A stretch of 14,590 bases of DNA from an uncultured bacterium (GCA_946061355.1 CAMGRE010000037.1:1-14590), one strand, 5' to 3'; positions 7,011 through 14,341 are shown, numbered from the stretch's first letter. Notes: generated by a model not told the origin, from the sequence alone. Program-made: numbers and translations.

Positions 7011-7760
7011 ATGAATTCTGATTATATTCTGGAATGCTGTGTGGACTGTGTCACTTCAGCACGCGCAGCACAAAACGGCGGTGCAAACCGGCTGGAATTA
7101 TGCTCAGGTCTGGTCATCGGTGGCACGACACCCACAGCCGGGCTATTATCAAGCATCAAAGAGAATGTCACCATTCCCGTTTATGTCCTGATGCGTCCCA
7201 GATTTGGTGACTTCCTATACACAGAGGAAGAATTCGATGTGATATGTCGCGATCTTAAGCTGTTAAGTCAAGCCGGAGCTGACGGTTTTGTCATTGGATG
7301 TCTGAATCCGGACGGTTCTCTGTGCAGGGAACAGATGGAACGGCTCATGACACTGTGCGGCGGGAAACCCGTCACACTGCATCGCGCCTTTGATATGTGC
7401 AGCGATCCGTATGAAGCTTATGAAACTGCAGGTACACTCGGTATCTCCACCATTCTGACCTCCGGACAGCGAAACACCTGTCTGGAAGGAATCGATCTGC
7501 TTAAGAGACTTTCCTCACGACAGGGAGGTCCCCGCATTATGGCCGGCAGCGGCGTCAATGCAGAAGTGATTACTACTCTTCTTGCAGAGACTTCTCTGAC
7601 AGCATTCCATATGTCCGGAAAAAAAGTGATCAAAAGTGCCATGATCTACCGAAACGAGCAAGTCTCAATGGGAGCTGCCGATCTGGACGAATACAGTATC
7701 TGGCAGACAGATGCTGCGGAAATCAAAAAGGCGGCAGATCTGCTCTGCCGCCCGAAATAA
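7011..7760 (+). CDS. cutC: CutC family TIM-barrel protein (copper homeostasis family)
   Basis: The product has 249 residues, the usual bacterial CutC length. Family signatures run in order: LECCVDCVTSARAAQNGGANRLELC at the N-terminus (positions 7-31), VLMRPRFGDFLYTEEEF in the first third, VIGCLNPDGS, VTLHRAFDM near residue 123, TSGQ, and IMAGSGVNAE. CutC proteins are cytoplasmic TIM barrels linked to copper tolerance in some bacteria, but their biochemical role is unsettled, so the copper label is weakly grounded. An AAGGAG sits 8 bases before ATG 7011. The gene stands alone, divergent from the EAL gene and converging on ilvC with a 13-base gap. The end of its coding sequence carries a hairpin that terminates ilvC on the other strand. 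Confidence 0.9.
   Translation: MNSDYILECCVDCVTSARAAQNGGANRLELCSGLVIGGTTPTAGLLSSIKENVTIPVYVLMRPRFGDFLYTEEEFDVICRDLKLLSQAGADGFVIGCLNPDGSLCREQMERLMTLCGGKPVTLHRAFDMCSDPYEAYETAGTLGISTILTSGQRNTCLEGIDLLKRLSSRQGGPRIMAGSGVNAEVITTLLAETSLTAFHMSGKKVIKSAMIYRNEQVSMGAADLDEYSIWQTDAAEIKKAADLLCRPK
7725..7752 (-). terminator. Intrinsic terminator of ilvC, inside the cutC 3' end
   Basis: On the minus strand GGCGGCAGA and TCTGCCGCC form a perfect 9-base-pair, GC-rich stem (7730-7752) with a 5-base loop, followed at once by TTTTT (7729-7725). It begins 22 bases past the ilvC stop. On the plus strand the same hairpin is followed by CGAAATAAT, not a T-tract, so it acts mainly for ilvC. It overlaps the last codons of cutC. 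Confidence 0.8.
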
Positions 7761-7773
7761 TCCGTAAAACCAT

Positions 7774-8790
7774 TTAGTTGTTGATCAGCTTATCCTCATC
7801 GCTCCAACTGTAAAGCTTTCTGATCTCTTCGCCGATGACTTCCGAAGGGTGCTCGGAAGCAAGTTTTCTCATTGCACGGAAGTGAACCTGTTTGCCTGCA
7901 GGAGACATATCAAGCAGGAATTCCTTTGCAAAAGTACCGTCCTGAATATCAGAAAGGATCTGCTTCATTGCCTTCTTGGTATCCTCTGTGATGATCTTCG
8001 GTCCTGTGATATAATCGCCGTACTCAGCTGTGTTGGAGATGGAGTATCTCATTCCTGAGAAGCCTGACTGATAGATCAGATCCACAATCAGCTTCATCTC
8101 ATGGATACACTCAAAGTAAGCATTTCTGGGATCATAACCTGCCTCAACCAGTGTCTCAAAGCCTGCCTGCATCAGTGCGCATACACCGCCGCAAAGCACT
8201 GCCTGCTCGCCGAACAGGTCTGTCTCAGTCTCTGTGCGGAAGGTAGTCTCCAACACACCCGCTCTTGCTCCTCCGATTCCAAGTGCGTAAGCCAGTGCCT
8301 TATCCTTTGCCTTGCCGGTATAATCCTGCTCTACCGCTACCAGACACGGAACACCTTTACCGGCCTGATACTCGCTTCTCACCGTATGTCCCGGTCCCTT
8401 GGGTGCGATCATTGTCACATCCACGTTTGCAGGAGGTACGATACATCCGAAATGAATGTTAAAACCGTGTGCAAACATAAGCATATTGCCTTCCTCAAGG
8501 TTGGGCTCAATGTCATTCTTATAGAGTTCAGCCTGTTTCTCATCATTGATCAGAATCATGATGATATCCGCTTTTTTTGCAGCCTCTGCCGCCGTATATA
8601 CCTGAAATCCCTGCTGTTCTGCCTTTGCCCAGGATTTGGAGCCTTCGTAAAGACCAATAATAACATTGCACCCTGAATCCTTCAGATTAAGCGCATGTGC
8701 ATGTCCCTGGCTGCCGTAACCAATAATGGCGATTGTCTTTCCCTCCAACAGAGACAGGTTACAATCTTCCTGATAATAAATATTTGCCAT
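7774..8790 (-). CDS. ilvC: Ketol-acid reductoisomerase, class I
   Basis: IlvC isomerises and reduces acetolactate and acetohydroxybutyrate to dihydroxy acids in valine, leucine and isoleucine synthesis. The 338-residue length fits the short class I form. The Rossmann motif is GYGSQGH (24-30). Magnesium-binding acids are D191 and E195 (DLFGEQAVLCGG) and E227 and E231 (YFECIHEM). H108 and K131 in the active site are present. The cofactor loop reads LYEGSKS (47-53): the arginine usual at position 48 in NADPH enzymes is Tyr followed by Glu, so coenzyme preference may be relaxed or shifted (inference). AGGAGG lies 8 bases before ATG 8790. It is downstream of the second ilvN, 79 bases away, and ends in a strong terminator. 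Confidence 0.97.
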   Translation of the reverse strand: MANIYYQEDCNLSLLEGKTIAIIGYGSQGHAHALNLKDSGCNVIIGLYEGSKSWAKAEQQGFQVYTAAEAAKKADIIMILINDEKQAELYKNDIEPNLEEGNMLMFAHGFNIHFGCIVPPANVDVTMIAPKGPGHTVRSEYQAGKGVPCLVAVEQDYTGKAKDKALAYALGIGGARAGVLETTFRTETETDLFGEQAVLCGGVCALMQAGFETLVEAGYDPRNAYFECIHEMKLIVDLIYQSGFSGMRYSISNTAEYGDYITGPKIITEDTKKAMKQILSDIQDGTFAKEFLLDMSPAGKQVHFRAMRKLASEHPSEVIGEEIRKLYSWSDEDKLINN

Positions 8791-8829
8791 TTTTTCATCC
8801 TCCTACCGATTTTGTTTGCATGATTATTT

Positions 8830-8849
8830 ATAAAAGGTGTCCCTTTTAT
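8830..8849 (-). other. Stem-loop between the second ilvN and ilvC
   Basis: ATAAAAGG-loop-CCTTTTAT is a perfect 8-base-pair inverted repeat with a 4-base loop, in the 79-base gap before ilvC. No T-tract follows on the minus strand, so it is not a standard terminator. It could affect mRNA processing or the ilvN:ilvC ratio. Confidence 0.4.
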
Positions 8850-8869
8850 GAACTGATATCTACTGGCAA

Positions 8870-9373
8870 TTACTCCTCAAAATAAACAACATTTTCCGTT
8901 CCTCTGCCGAGCCCCGCAATTCCTGTTCTGGCAAGCTCCAGAATCTCATAGCCGTCGAGCAGATTTAAGAATGCTTCGATCTTGGCCTGGTTGCCGGTAA
9001 TCTCCACCGTCAAACTTTCTGAGCCGACATCGATAACCTTGGCACGGAAAATATCCACAATACTGATCACGCCTCCGCGCTGGTCGGGCGCAGCTTTCAC
9101 TTTCACAAGTGCCAGCTCCCGGTACACACTGTTTTCCGGCTTCAGTTCCCTGATATCCCGCACATCGATCAGCTTACTCACCTGCTTTTCGATCTGATCA
9201 AGAATCTCATCATCACCGCTCGCCACGATGGTGATCCGCGTGAATCTCGGGTCAGCCGTCACACCTGCCGTAATACTCTCAATGTTGTAGCCCCGTCTGG
9301 AAAACAGACCCGAAATACGACTCAAAACACCTGATGTATTATCAACCAACAACTGAAAAACTTTCTTATGCAT
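8870..9373 (-). CDS. ilvN: Acetolactate synthase small (regulatory) subunit, copy 2
   Basis: This 167-residue regulatory subunit stimulates the catalytic subunit IlvB and transmits feedback by valine or related amino acids. The N-terminal ACT domain (about 4-75) shows DNTSGVLSRISGLFSRRGYNIESI and RITIVASGD. A C-terminal ACT-like domain follows (YRELALVKVKA, IVDIFRAKVIDVGSESLTVEITG, LELARTGIAGLGRG). N12, G15 and N30, at positions of known valine-site residues in E. coli IlvH, are present. It looks more like canonical IlvH than the neighbouring copy does. It starts at ATG 9373 with a GAAGGG site, follows its own strong promoter, and is co-transcribed with ilvC. Partner choice between the two small subunits and the one visible IlvB is unknown. 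Confidence 0.95.
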   Translation of the reverse strand: MHKKVFQLLVDNTSGVLSRISGLFSRRGYNIESITAGVTADPRFTRITIVASGDDEILDQIEKQVSKLIDVRDIRELKPENSVYRELALVKVKAAPDQRGGVISIVDIFRAKVIDVGSESLTVEITGNQAKIEAFLNLLDGYEILELARTGIAGLGRGTENVVYFEE

Positions 9374-9400
9374 AACAGTTCCCTTCTCTATTTCACGTAC

Positions 9401-9425
9401 AAATGTCTGTAAAGCAAAGACATTT
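9401..9425 (-). other. Stem-loop in the leader of the second ilvN-ilvC unit
   Basis: AAATGTCT and AGACATTT form a perfect 8-base-pair stem with a 9-base loop, within the predicted 65-base leader. On the minus strand it is not followed by a T-tract, so it is not an obvious attenuator. It overlaps the start of a possible 11-codon reading frame (9388-9423). Confidence 0.4.
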
Positions 9426-9444
9426 TTTGCGCTTTCTGTGTTTC

Positions 9445-9473
9445 ATTCTAGCAACAAAAATATGCCTTGTCAA
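9445..9473 (-). promoter_or_regulatory. Near-consensus promoter of the second ilvN-ilvC unit
   Basis: On the minus strand TTGACA (9468-9473) is a perfect -35. A 17-base spacer leads to TAGAAT (9445-9450), a 5-of-6 -10, and TGC before the -10 makes it extended. Predicted start is near 9438, with a leader of about 65 bases. This is the strongest promoter in the window, and it makes ilvN(2)-ilvC at least partly independent of ilvB-ilvN(1). Confidence 0.8.
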
Positions 9474-9527
9474 CGTATGCGTTTCCGGAATGCTTTCCAT
9501 AACCTGAAATTATGAAAGATCCACATA

Positions 9528-10019
9528 TCATTCGTTTTCGGAACATTTTGGAAGCGCCAGCGTACCGGTTCTCGCCACTTCCACAATGCTGACCGACTGC
9601 AGCATCGTAATCAACAAAGCGGTTCTCTCAGGAATATCGCAGATCTGAATCATCATGTGCGTTTTGGACATATCTACGATATCCGCTTTCATGATCTCGC
9701 AAGTTTCCATGATATCACGCCTGTTTCCCTTGTTGTACTTCACTTTCACAAGCATCAGTTCTCTGCTGATGCTCTGGGATTCATCAAAGGTCTTAACCTT
9801 AATAATATCAAGCTTTTTGTTGAGCTGCTTCTCAATCTGCTCGATCGTCCGTTCATCCCCACTGCTCACGATCGTCATGCAGGACACAGTCGGATCATCC
9901 GTCTCCCCAACTGCGAGGCTGTCAATATTAAAGCATCTTCTGGAAAAAAGTCCGGCCACCTTACACAACACACCGGAACGGTTCTCCACAAGTACCGAAT
10001 ATATTCTCTTTAATTTCAT
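9528..10019 (-). CDS. ilvN: Acetolactate synthase small (regulatory) subunit, copy 1, diverged
   Basis: The product has 163 residues with the same two-ACT-domain plan as its neighbour. The N-terminal ACT domain reads YSVLVENRSGVLCKVAGLF (7-25) with MTIVSSGD further on; ISRELMLVKVKYN and IVEVARTGTLALP mark the C-terminal half. The highly conserved glycine in the RRGYNI motif is Cys (RRCFNI, 27-32). The C-terminal domain (MMIQICDIPERTALLITML) is further from canonical IlvH than copy 2. N13, G16 and N31 of the putative effector site remain. AGGAGG stands 8 bases before ATG 10019, and only 12 bases separate it from the ilvB stop, so it is the operon partner of ilvB. No terminator is seen after it, so transcription may continue into the second ilvN. 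Confidence 0.93.
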   Translation of the reverse strand: MKLKRIYSVLVENRSGVLCKVAGLFSRRCFNIDSLAVGETDDPTVSCMTIVSSGDERTIEQIEKQLNKKLDIIKVKTFDESQSISRELMLVKVKYNKGNRRDIMETCEIMKADIVDMSKTHMMIQICDIPERTALLITMLQSVSIVEVARTGTLALPKCSENE

Positions 10020-10031
10020 AAGACGCTCCTC

Positions 10032-11648
10032 CTACTTTACCAGATCCATCGGATCGATCAGGCATTCCATCAGCATAGACACATCCTCTTTCAAAAATGC
10101 ATCCAGCGCTTCCTCCGCGCCATCCATGTTCTCAAGCCGGAGGAATGGAATTCCATACGCTGCGGAAAGCTTCTCAAGATCCGGGCTTCCGGACAGATCC
10201 ACCACGGAATATCTGTCAGAATATGTGTAGTGCTGATATTCACGAACCATACCAAGATAATTGTTCTTTAACACGATAATCTTCACGGGAATATCGTGCT
10301 GACACATCGTTGCAAGTTCCATCATGGACATCTGGAAAGAACCATCGCCGCACACAGCCACCACCTGCTTCTGCGGACTGCCCACCTTGACTCCCATAGC
10401 CGCCGGGATGGAATACCCCATAGTTCCCATACCTCCGGAGGTCAGGAACCGACCGTTCTTCACAATATGATAGTTGCAGGACCAGATCTGATTCTGTCCG
10501 ACGTCCGCCACATACACGGCATCATCTTTCATCTTCAGAGAAAGCAGTCTGATGAATTCCGCCGGATCCACATAATTTGCATTCGGACTGCGCAGACGTT
10601 TCATACTGTCCCTGTAGCCGTTAAGCGTTGCAATCCATGCTCTGTGCTGACAGGAAAACTCCTGCTTTGAAAAATCATGGAAAATATGTTTTACATCTCC
10701 GACCAGCGGAATATTCGGTCCCGCGTTCTTACCGATCTCGGCAGGATCCACATCAATATGTACCAGGATCTTATTCTCTGTGATGAGATCCGGCTGGCTC
10801 ACTGCACGATCCGCCACTCTTGCGCCAACCATGATCAAAAGATCCGACTCGTTCATAGCGCGGTTTGCATACGGCTTTCCGTTGTTTCCCACCATACCGA
10901 AATACATCGGATGCTCTGTCGGCATCACGCCGATCCCCATCATGGTCGATACAACAGGAATCTGATATTTTTCCGCGAAACTCCTCAGCTCTTCCTGCGC
11001 ATCGCTGAGCAGCACGCCTCCGCCTGCACAGATGATCGGTCTCTTTGCTTTTTCCAGTTCCCGAATCACCTTTTTGATCTGCACCGCATGCCCTTTTACT
11101 GTCGGCTTGTAAGTGCGCATATTGACTTCTTCAGGATATTTGAATTTTGCAATCTGTGCATTCTGGATATCGATCGGCACATCAATCAACACCGGTCCTT
11201 TCCTGCCGGTGGACGCCACATGAAACGCCTCCTTAAAGATTCTCGGGATGTCATTCACATCTTTCACGAGATAGCTGTATTTTACAAATGATTCCACTGC
11301 TCCTGTGATGTCAGCTTCCTGAAATACATCAGAGCCAAGGAGTACACTGTTCACCTGTCCGGTGATACATACAAGTGGAATACTGTCGGCAAAAGCGGTT
11401 GCAATTCCCGTGATCAGATTTGTTGCACCGGGGCCACTGGTCACTGCACACACACCGACCTTTCCTGTCGTCCTTGCCAGCCCGCTCGCCGCATGTGCCG
11501 CGTTCTGCTCCGTACGGATCAGTATCGTCCTGATTCCGGAATCCAAAATACTATCATAAAACGGACAGATCGCCACACCGGGATACCCGAATACCGTATC
11601 CACACCCTCTGCCTCAAGACACTTTATCATCGCATCTGCACCATTCAT
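10032..11648 (-). CDS. ilvB: Acetolactate synthase large (catalytic) subunit
   Basis: This thiamine-diphosphate enzyme condenses two pyruvates, or pyruvate with 2-ketobutyrate, in the first shared step of branched-chain synthesis. At 538 residues it is slightly shorter than usual (about 560-570). The catalytic glutamate is E48 in RTEQNAAH. The central FAD-type domain spans about 190-330. The ThDP-magnesium motif is GDGSFQM (434-440) to KNN (461-463). Three usually conserved spots differ: GYPGG is GYPGV, RHEQ is RTEQ, and the tryptophan of GMVRQWQ is Tyr (Y471 in MVREYQ). That tryptophan sets preference for 2-ketobutyrate in E. coli AHAS II. ATG 11648 has GGAGG upstream. The gene starts 27 bases after metH with no terminator between, and is followed closely by ilvN, which supports acetolactate synthase over other ThDP enzymes. 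Confidence 0.93.
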   Translation of the reverse strand: MNGADAMIKCLEAEGVDTVFGYPGVAICPFYDSILDSGIRTILIRTEQNAAHAASGLARTTGKVGVCAVTSGPGATNLITGIATAFADSIPLVCITGQVNSVLLGSDVFQEADITGAVESFVKYSYLVKDVNDIPRIFKEAFHVASTGRKGPVLIDVPIDIQNAQIAKFKYPEEVNMRTYKPTVKGHAVQIKKVIRELEKAKRPIICAGGGVLLSDAQEELRSFAEKYQIPVVSTMMGIGVMPTEHPMYFGMVGNNGKPYANRAMNESDLLIMVGARVADRAVSQPDLITENKILVHIDVDPAEIGKNAGPNIPLVGDVKHIFHDFSKQEFSCQHRAWIATLNGYRDSMKRLRSPNANYVDPAEFIRLLSLKMKDDAVYVADVGQNQIWSCNYHIVKNGRFLTSGGMGTMGYSIPAAMGVKVGSPQKQVVAVCGDGSFQMSMMELATMCQHDIPVKIIVLKNNYLGMVREYQHYTYSDRYSVVDLSGSPDLEKLSAAYGIPFLRLENMDGAEEALDAFLKEDVSMLMECLIDPMDLVK

Positions 11649-11675
11649 TTCTTATCGCCTCCGAATTATGTTAAC

Positions 11676-14156
11676 TTATAGTCCCAAAAGTTTCTGTGTC
11701 AGTTTCACAGCCTCTGCTGCATCTCCTGAATACCCGTCCGCACCGATCTCATCCGCATAATCCTGTGTAATGACTGCGCCACCGATGATGATCTTTGCGG
11801 TACATCCCTTTTCCTTTGCGTACGCGATCACATTACGCATCTCCTGCATGGTCGTCGTCATCAGCGCAGACAGTGCGATCACAGCTGCATTCCGTTTCAT
11901 CGCTTCCTCCACAATGACCTCCTTCGGGACATCCTTGCCCAGATCGATCACCTCGAAGCCATAATTTTTTAACATCAGCGCAACGAGATTCTTCCCGATA
12001 TCGTGGATATCTCCTTTCACTGTGGCAATGACAATGGTCGGGAGCTTCTCTGTTCCCTGCTCCTCCATCATGAGGGGTTCCAGATATTCGATCGACAACT
12101 TCATCGCCTCCGCTCCCGCGATCAGCTGCGGCAGGAAATATTTTCCCTGATCGTACAGCGCCCCAACCTCATTGATCCCCGGCAGAAGCGCCTCATCAAG
12201 CACCTGTTTCGGATGCAGTCCCGTGTGCAGCGCCTCCTTGGTGTATTCCACGATATTACGCTTATTTCCTTTGAGAACGGCCTCTCTCACTTTTTGGAGA
12301 ATTGCCTTTTCCGGCGTCAGATCCGTCTGCGGAACAATGTTCTCAACCGTCCCGGAAGTTTTCTCTTTCCTTTCACCGGAAGGTTTTACTGCCTGAACAG
12401 GCTCAGGTCTGGATTCCTTCCATTCATTCATTCTGGTAATGTAGCGAATGTCAGACTCCTCTTTATTCAGGAGCAGATCCGACGCCATCGCACAATTGAC
12501 CAGCAAATCCTGTGACGGATTGGCAATCGCCATCGTCAAGCCCTCATGGATTGCCATTGTCAGAAACGCTGTATTGACAAAGCTCCGTTCCGGCAGTCCG
12601 AACGAGATATTGGACAATCCACAGATCGTGGCAAGTCCTTTTTCCTTGCAGTAGCGGATCGTCTCCAGCGTCTCAATAGCGGCACGTTTATTCGCTCCGA
12701 CAGTAGCCACAAGACCATCTACCACGATATCTTCTTTGGTCATTCCCAGTTCCATGGCACGTTTTGTGATCGTCTCGATGATACCGATCTTTTCCTCTAT
12801 GCTTTTCGGCAGTCCCTCATCCGACAGAGGCAGCAGGATAAACATTGCGCCGTATTTCTTTGCGATCGGGAGGAGCTTTTCAAATTTGACACGCTCCAAT
12901 GAGATCGAGTTGATCAAGGCCCGGCCCGGATAGCGACGAAGCGCCGCCTCCAGCACCTCTACATGGCTGGAATCGATCGAGATAGGCAGATTCGTCACTC
13001 CCGCCACCTCATCGAGCACCTCCAGCATCATCGCTTTCTCATCAATACCGCTCATACCCATATTGACATCGAGGACACCGGCACCGCATGCTTCCTGCTC
13101 TTCTGCGAACTTAATCACCATGCTCAGATCATTTTCCCTCAGCTGCTCCTGTAGCTTTTTCTTTCCTGTCGGGTTGATCCGCTCTCCCACAATGATAAAA
13201 TTGTCGTCCAATCCAAACCGCAGTGTCTTTCTCTCTGATGTCAGATAACGATATGCTTTATGTTCTCTTTTTGTGGGAGCCATATGCACAGTATTCTTTA
13301 CCAGTTCCCTGATATAGTCCGGAGATGTCCCGCAGCAGCCGCCCAGTATGGAAGCACCCGCTTCCGCAAGCCGCACCATTTCTTTCCCAAACGTAACAGC
13401 GTCCATATCATAAACCGTGCTCCCGTCCTGCGCCAGCATAGGCAATCCGGCATTCGGCTTTGCAATAATGGGAATCGTGACCGCCTCCGCCATGGCACGT
13501 ATCACTTCTGCCATCTTATCCGGTCCGGTAGAACAATTTGCCCCGACGGCATCTGCTCCGAGACTTGCCAGCACAACAGCCGCTGTCACGGCATCCGTGC
13601 CAAACAGGCTCCTGCCGTCCGCTTCAAAGGAAAGTGTCGTCATGACCGGCAGATCGCAAACCTCTTTTGCCGCGATCACCGCTGCTCTCGTCTCCTGCAG
13701 GCTCATCATTGTTTCCACCACGATCAGATCAGCTCCACCCTCAATACAGTAACCGATCTGTTCTTTATAGATATCTATCAGATCTTCAAATTCCAGATTC
13801 CCCATCGGTTTCAGCTGCTGACCGGTCATCGTCAAATCTGCCGCTACCAGCGCTTTATCTCCTGCAGCCTGTTTAGACAACCCGACCAGTTCCCGGTTCA
13901 TCTCGCCGATCCTGTCTGCCAGCCCGTATTCCTGCAGTTTGATCCGGTTACAGGTAAATGTCGGTGAATATAGAATATTCGTTCCAGCCTCAATATACTC
14001 TCTCTGTAGATCCAGAATCGCCTCAGGGTGTTCTAAGATCCACTGTTCCGGACACACACCTGCCGTCATTCCGCGTTTAATCAGATTGGAACCTGTCGCA
14101 CCGTCAAGATAAACAATTCTATCCTTACAAAACTCTTTAAATTCCTGCTTTGTCAT
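11676..14156 (-). CDS. metH: Cobalamin-dependent methionine synthase lacking the reactivation domain
   Basis: MetH moves a methyl group from methyltetrahydrofolate through cobalamin to homocysteine. The 826 residues divide into a homocysteine-binding barrel (about 10-290) with zinc ligands C208, C274 and C275; a pterin-binding barrel (about 320-565, GERINPTG and DVNMG motifs); a charged, proline-containing linker (about 578-612); a helical cobalamin cap (about 615-695); and a Rossmann cobalamin domain with GDIHDIGKN, where H718 is the lower cobalt ligand. The protein stops after the cobalamin domain. The roughly 300-residue AdoMet-dependent reactivation domain of E. coli MetH is missing, as in Thermotoga and many clostridia, so a separate activator must exist elsewhere. 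ATG 14156 has GAGG 7 bases upstream and its own promoter. It may be co-transcribed with ilvBN. Confidence 0.96.
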   Translation of the reverse strand: MTKQEFKEFCKDRIVYLDGATGSNLIKRGMTAGVCPEQWILEHPEAILDLQREYIEAGTNILYSPTFTCNRIKLQEYGLADRIGEMNRELVGLSKQAAGDKALVAADLTMTGQQLKPMGNLEFEDLIDIYKEQIGYCIEGGADLIVVETMMSLQETRAAVIAAKEVCDLPVMTTLSFEADGRSLFGTDAVTAAVVLASLGADAVGANCSTGPDKMAEVIRAMAEAVTIPIIAKPNAGLPMLAQDGSTVYDMDAVTFGKEMVRLAEAGASILGGCCGTSPDYIRELVKNTVHMAPTKREHKAYRYLTSERKTLRFGLDDNFIIVGERINPTGKKKLQEQLRENDLSMVIKFAEEQEACGAGVLDVNMGMSGIDEKAMMLEVLDEVAGVTNLPISIDSSHVEVLEAALRRYPGRALINSISLERVKFEKLLPIAKKYGAMFILLPLSDEGLPKSIEEKIGIIETITKRAMELGMTKEDIVVDGLVATVGANKRAAIETLETIRYCKEKGLATICGLSNISFGLPERSFVNTAFLTMAIHEGLTMAIANPSQDLLVNCAMASDLLLNKEESDIRYITRMNEWKESRPEPVQAVKPSGERKEKTSGTVENIVPQTDLTPEKAILQKVREAVLKGNKRNIVEYTKEALHTGLHPKQVLDEALLPGINEVGALYDQGKYFLPQLIAGAEAMKLSIEYLEPLMMEEQGTEKLPTIVIATVKGDIHDIGKNLVALMLKNYGFEVIDLGKDVPKEVIVEEAMKRNAAVIALSALMTTTMQEMRNVIAYAKEKGCTAKIIIGGAVITQDYADEIGADGYSGDAAEAVKLTQKLLGL

Positions 14157-14188
14157 CTTTTTTCCTCTTTTGGGCTATATTACAAACA

Positions 14189-14213
14189 TAACTGTTCAGT
14201 GCCTGCACAGTTA
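14189..14213 (-). other. Inverted repeat in the metH leader
   Basis: TAACTGT and ACAGTTA form a perfect 7-base-pair repeat around an 11-base loop, in the predicted 70-base metH leader. It could be an RNA hairpin or a protein-binding dyad. The leader is too short for a SAM riboswitch and no T-tract follows. Confidence 0.35.
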
Positions 14214-14232
14214 CTTATAAACACACTTCCTT

Positions 14233-14261
14233 ATTTTATCATGTATTGACGGTTTCCTCAA
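14233..14261 (-). promoter_or_regulatory. Candidate metH promoter
   Basis: On the minus strand TTGAGG (14256-14261) and TAAAAT (14233-14238) are spaced 17 bases, with TGA before the -10. Predicted start is near 14226. It is arranged back to back with the lipoprotein promoter. Confidence 0.55.
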
Positions 14262-14282
14262 TTTCTTTTTTGTAGATACCGT

Positions 14283-14311
14283 TTGCTTTCCCTCATGGAA
14301 TATGGTAAATT
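14283..14311 (+). promoter_or_regulatory. Candidate promoter of the lipoprotein gene
   Basis: TTGCTT (14283-14288) and TAAATT (14306-14311) are spaced 17 bases, with TGG before the -10 as an extended element. Both hexamers are only moderate. Predicted start is near 14318. Confidence 0.4.
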
Positions 14312-14326
14312 TATTGCATGACAGTT

Positions 14327-14332
14327 AGGAGG
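14327..14332 (+). promoter_or_regulatory. Ribosome binding site supporting a TTG start for the lipoprotein
   Basis: AGGAGG, 9 bases before TTG 14342. It would lie inside the coding region if the in-frame ATG at 14318 were used instead. Confidence 0.65.
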
Positions 14333-14341
14333 CGCAATATT

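Noticed and set aside
9441..9446. 17-codon frame starting at ATG 9446 in the ilvN(2) leader (MKHRKRKKC...)
   Set aside because: Its ATG overlaps the -10 hexamer and lies upstream of the predicted transcription start, so it would not be transcribed; it also lacks branched-chain codons.
9374..9527. T-box leucine/valine riboswitch before ilvN(2)-ilvC
   Set aside because: The predicted leader is only about 65 bases, and no T-box sequence or terminator/antiterminator pair is visible.
10677..11291. 204-codon plus-strand frame opposite ilvB
   Set aside because: Antisense shadow of a conserved enzyme, with no recognisable domain or upstream ribosome site.
13260..13967. 235-codon plus-strand frame opposite metH
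   Set aside because: Antisense to the conserved homocysteine-binding domain; Cys/His/Arg-rich shadow translation with no initiation signal.
14157..14232. SAM riboswitch (S-box) in the metH leader
   Set aside because: The leader is about 70 bases, too short, and has only one small inverted repeat and no terminator.
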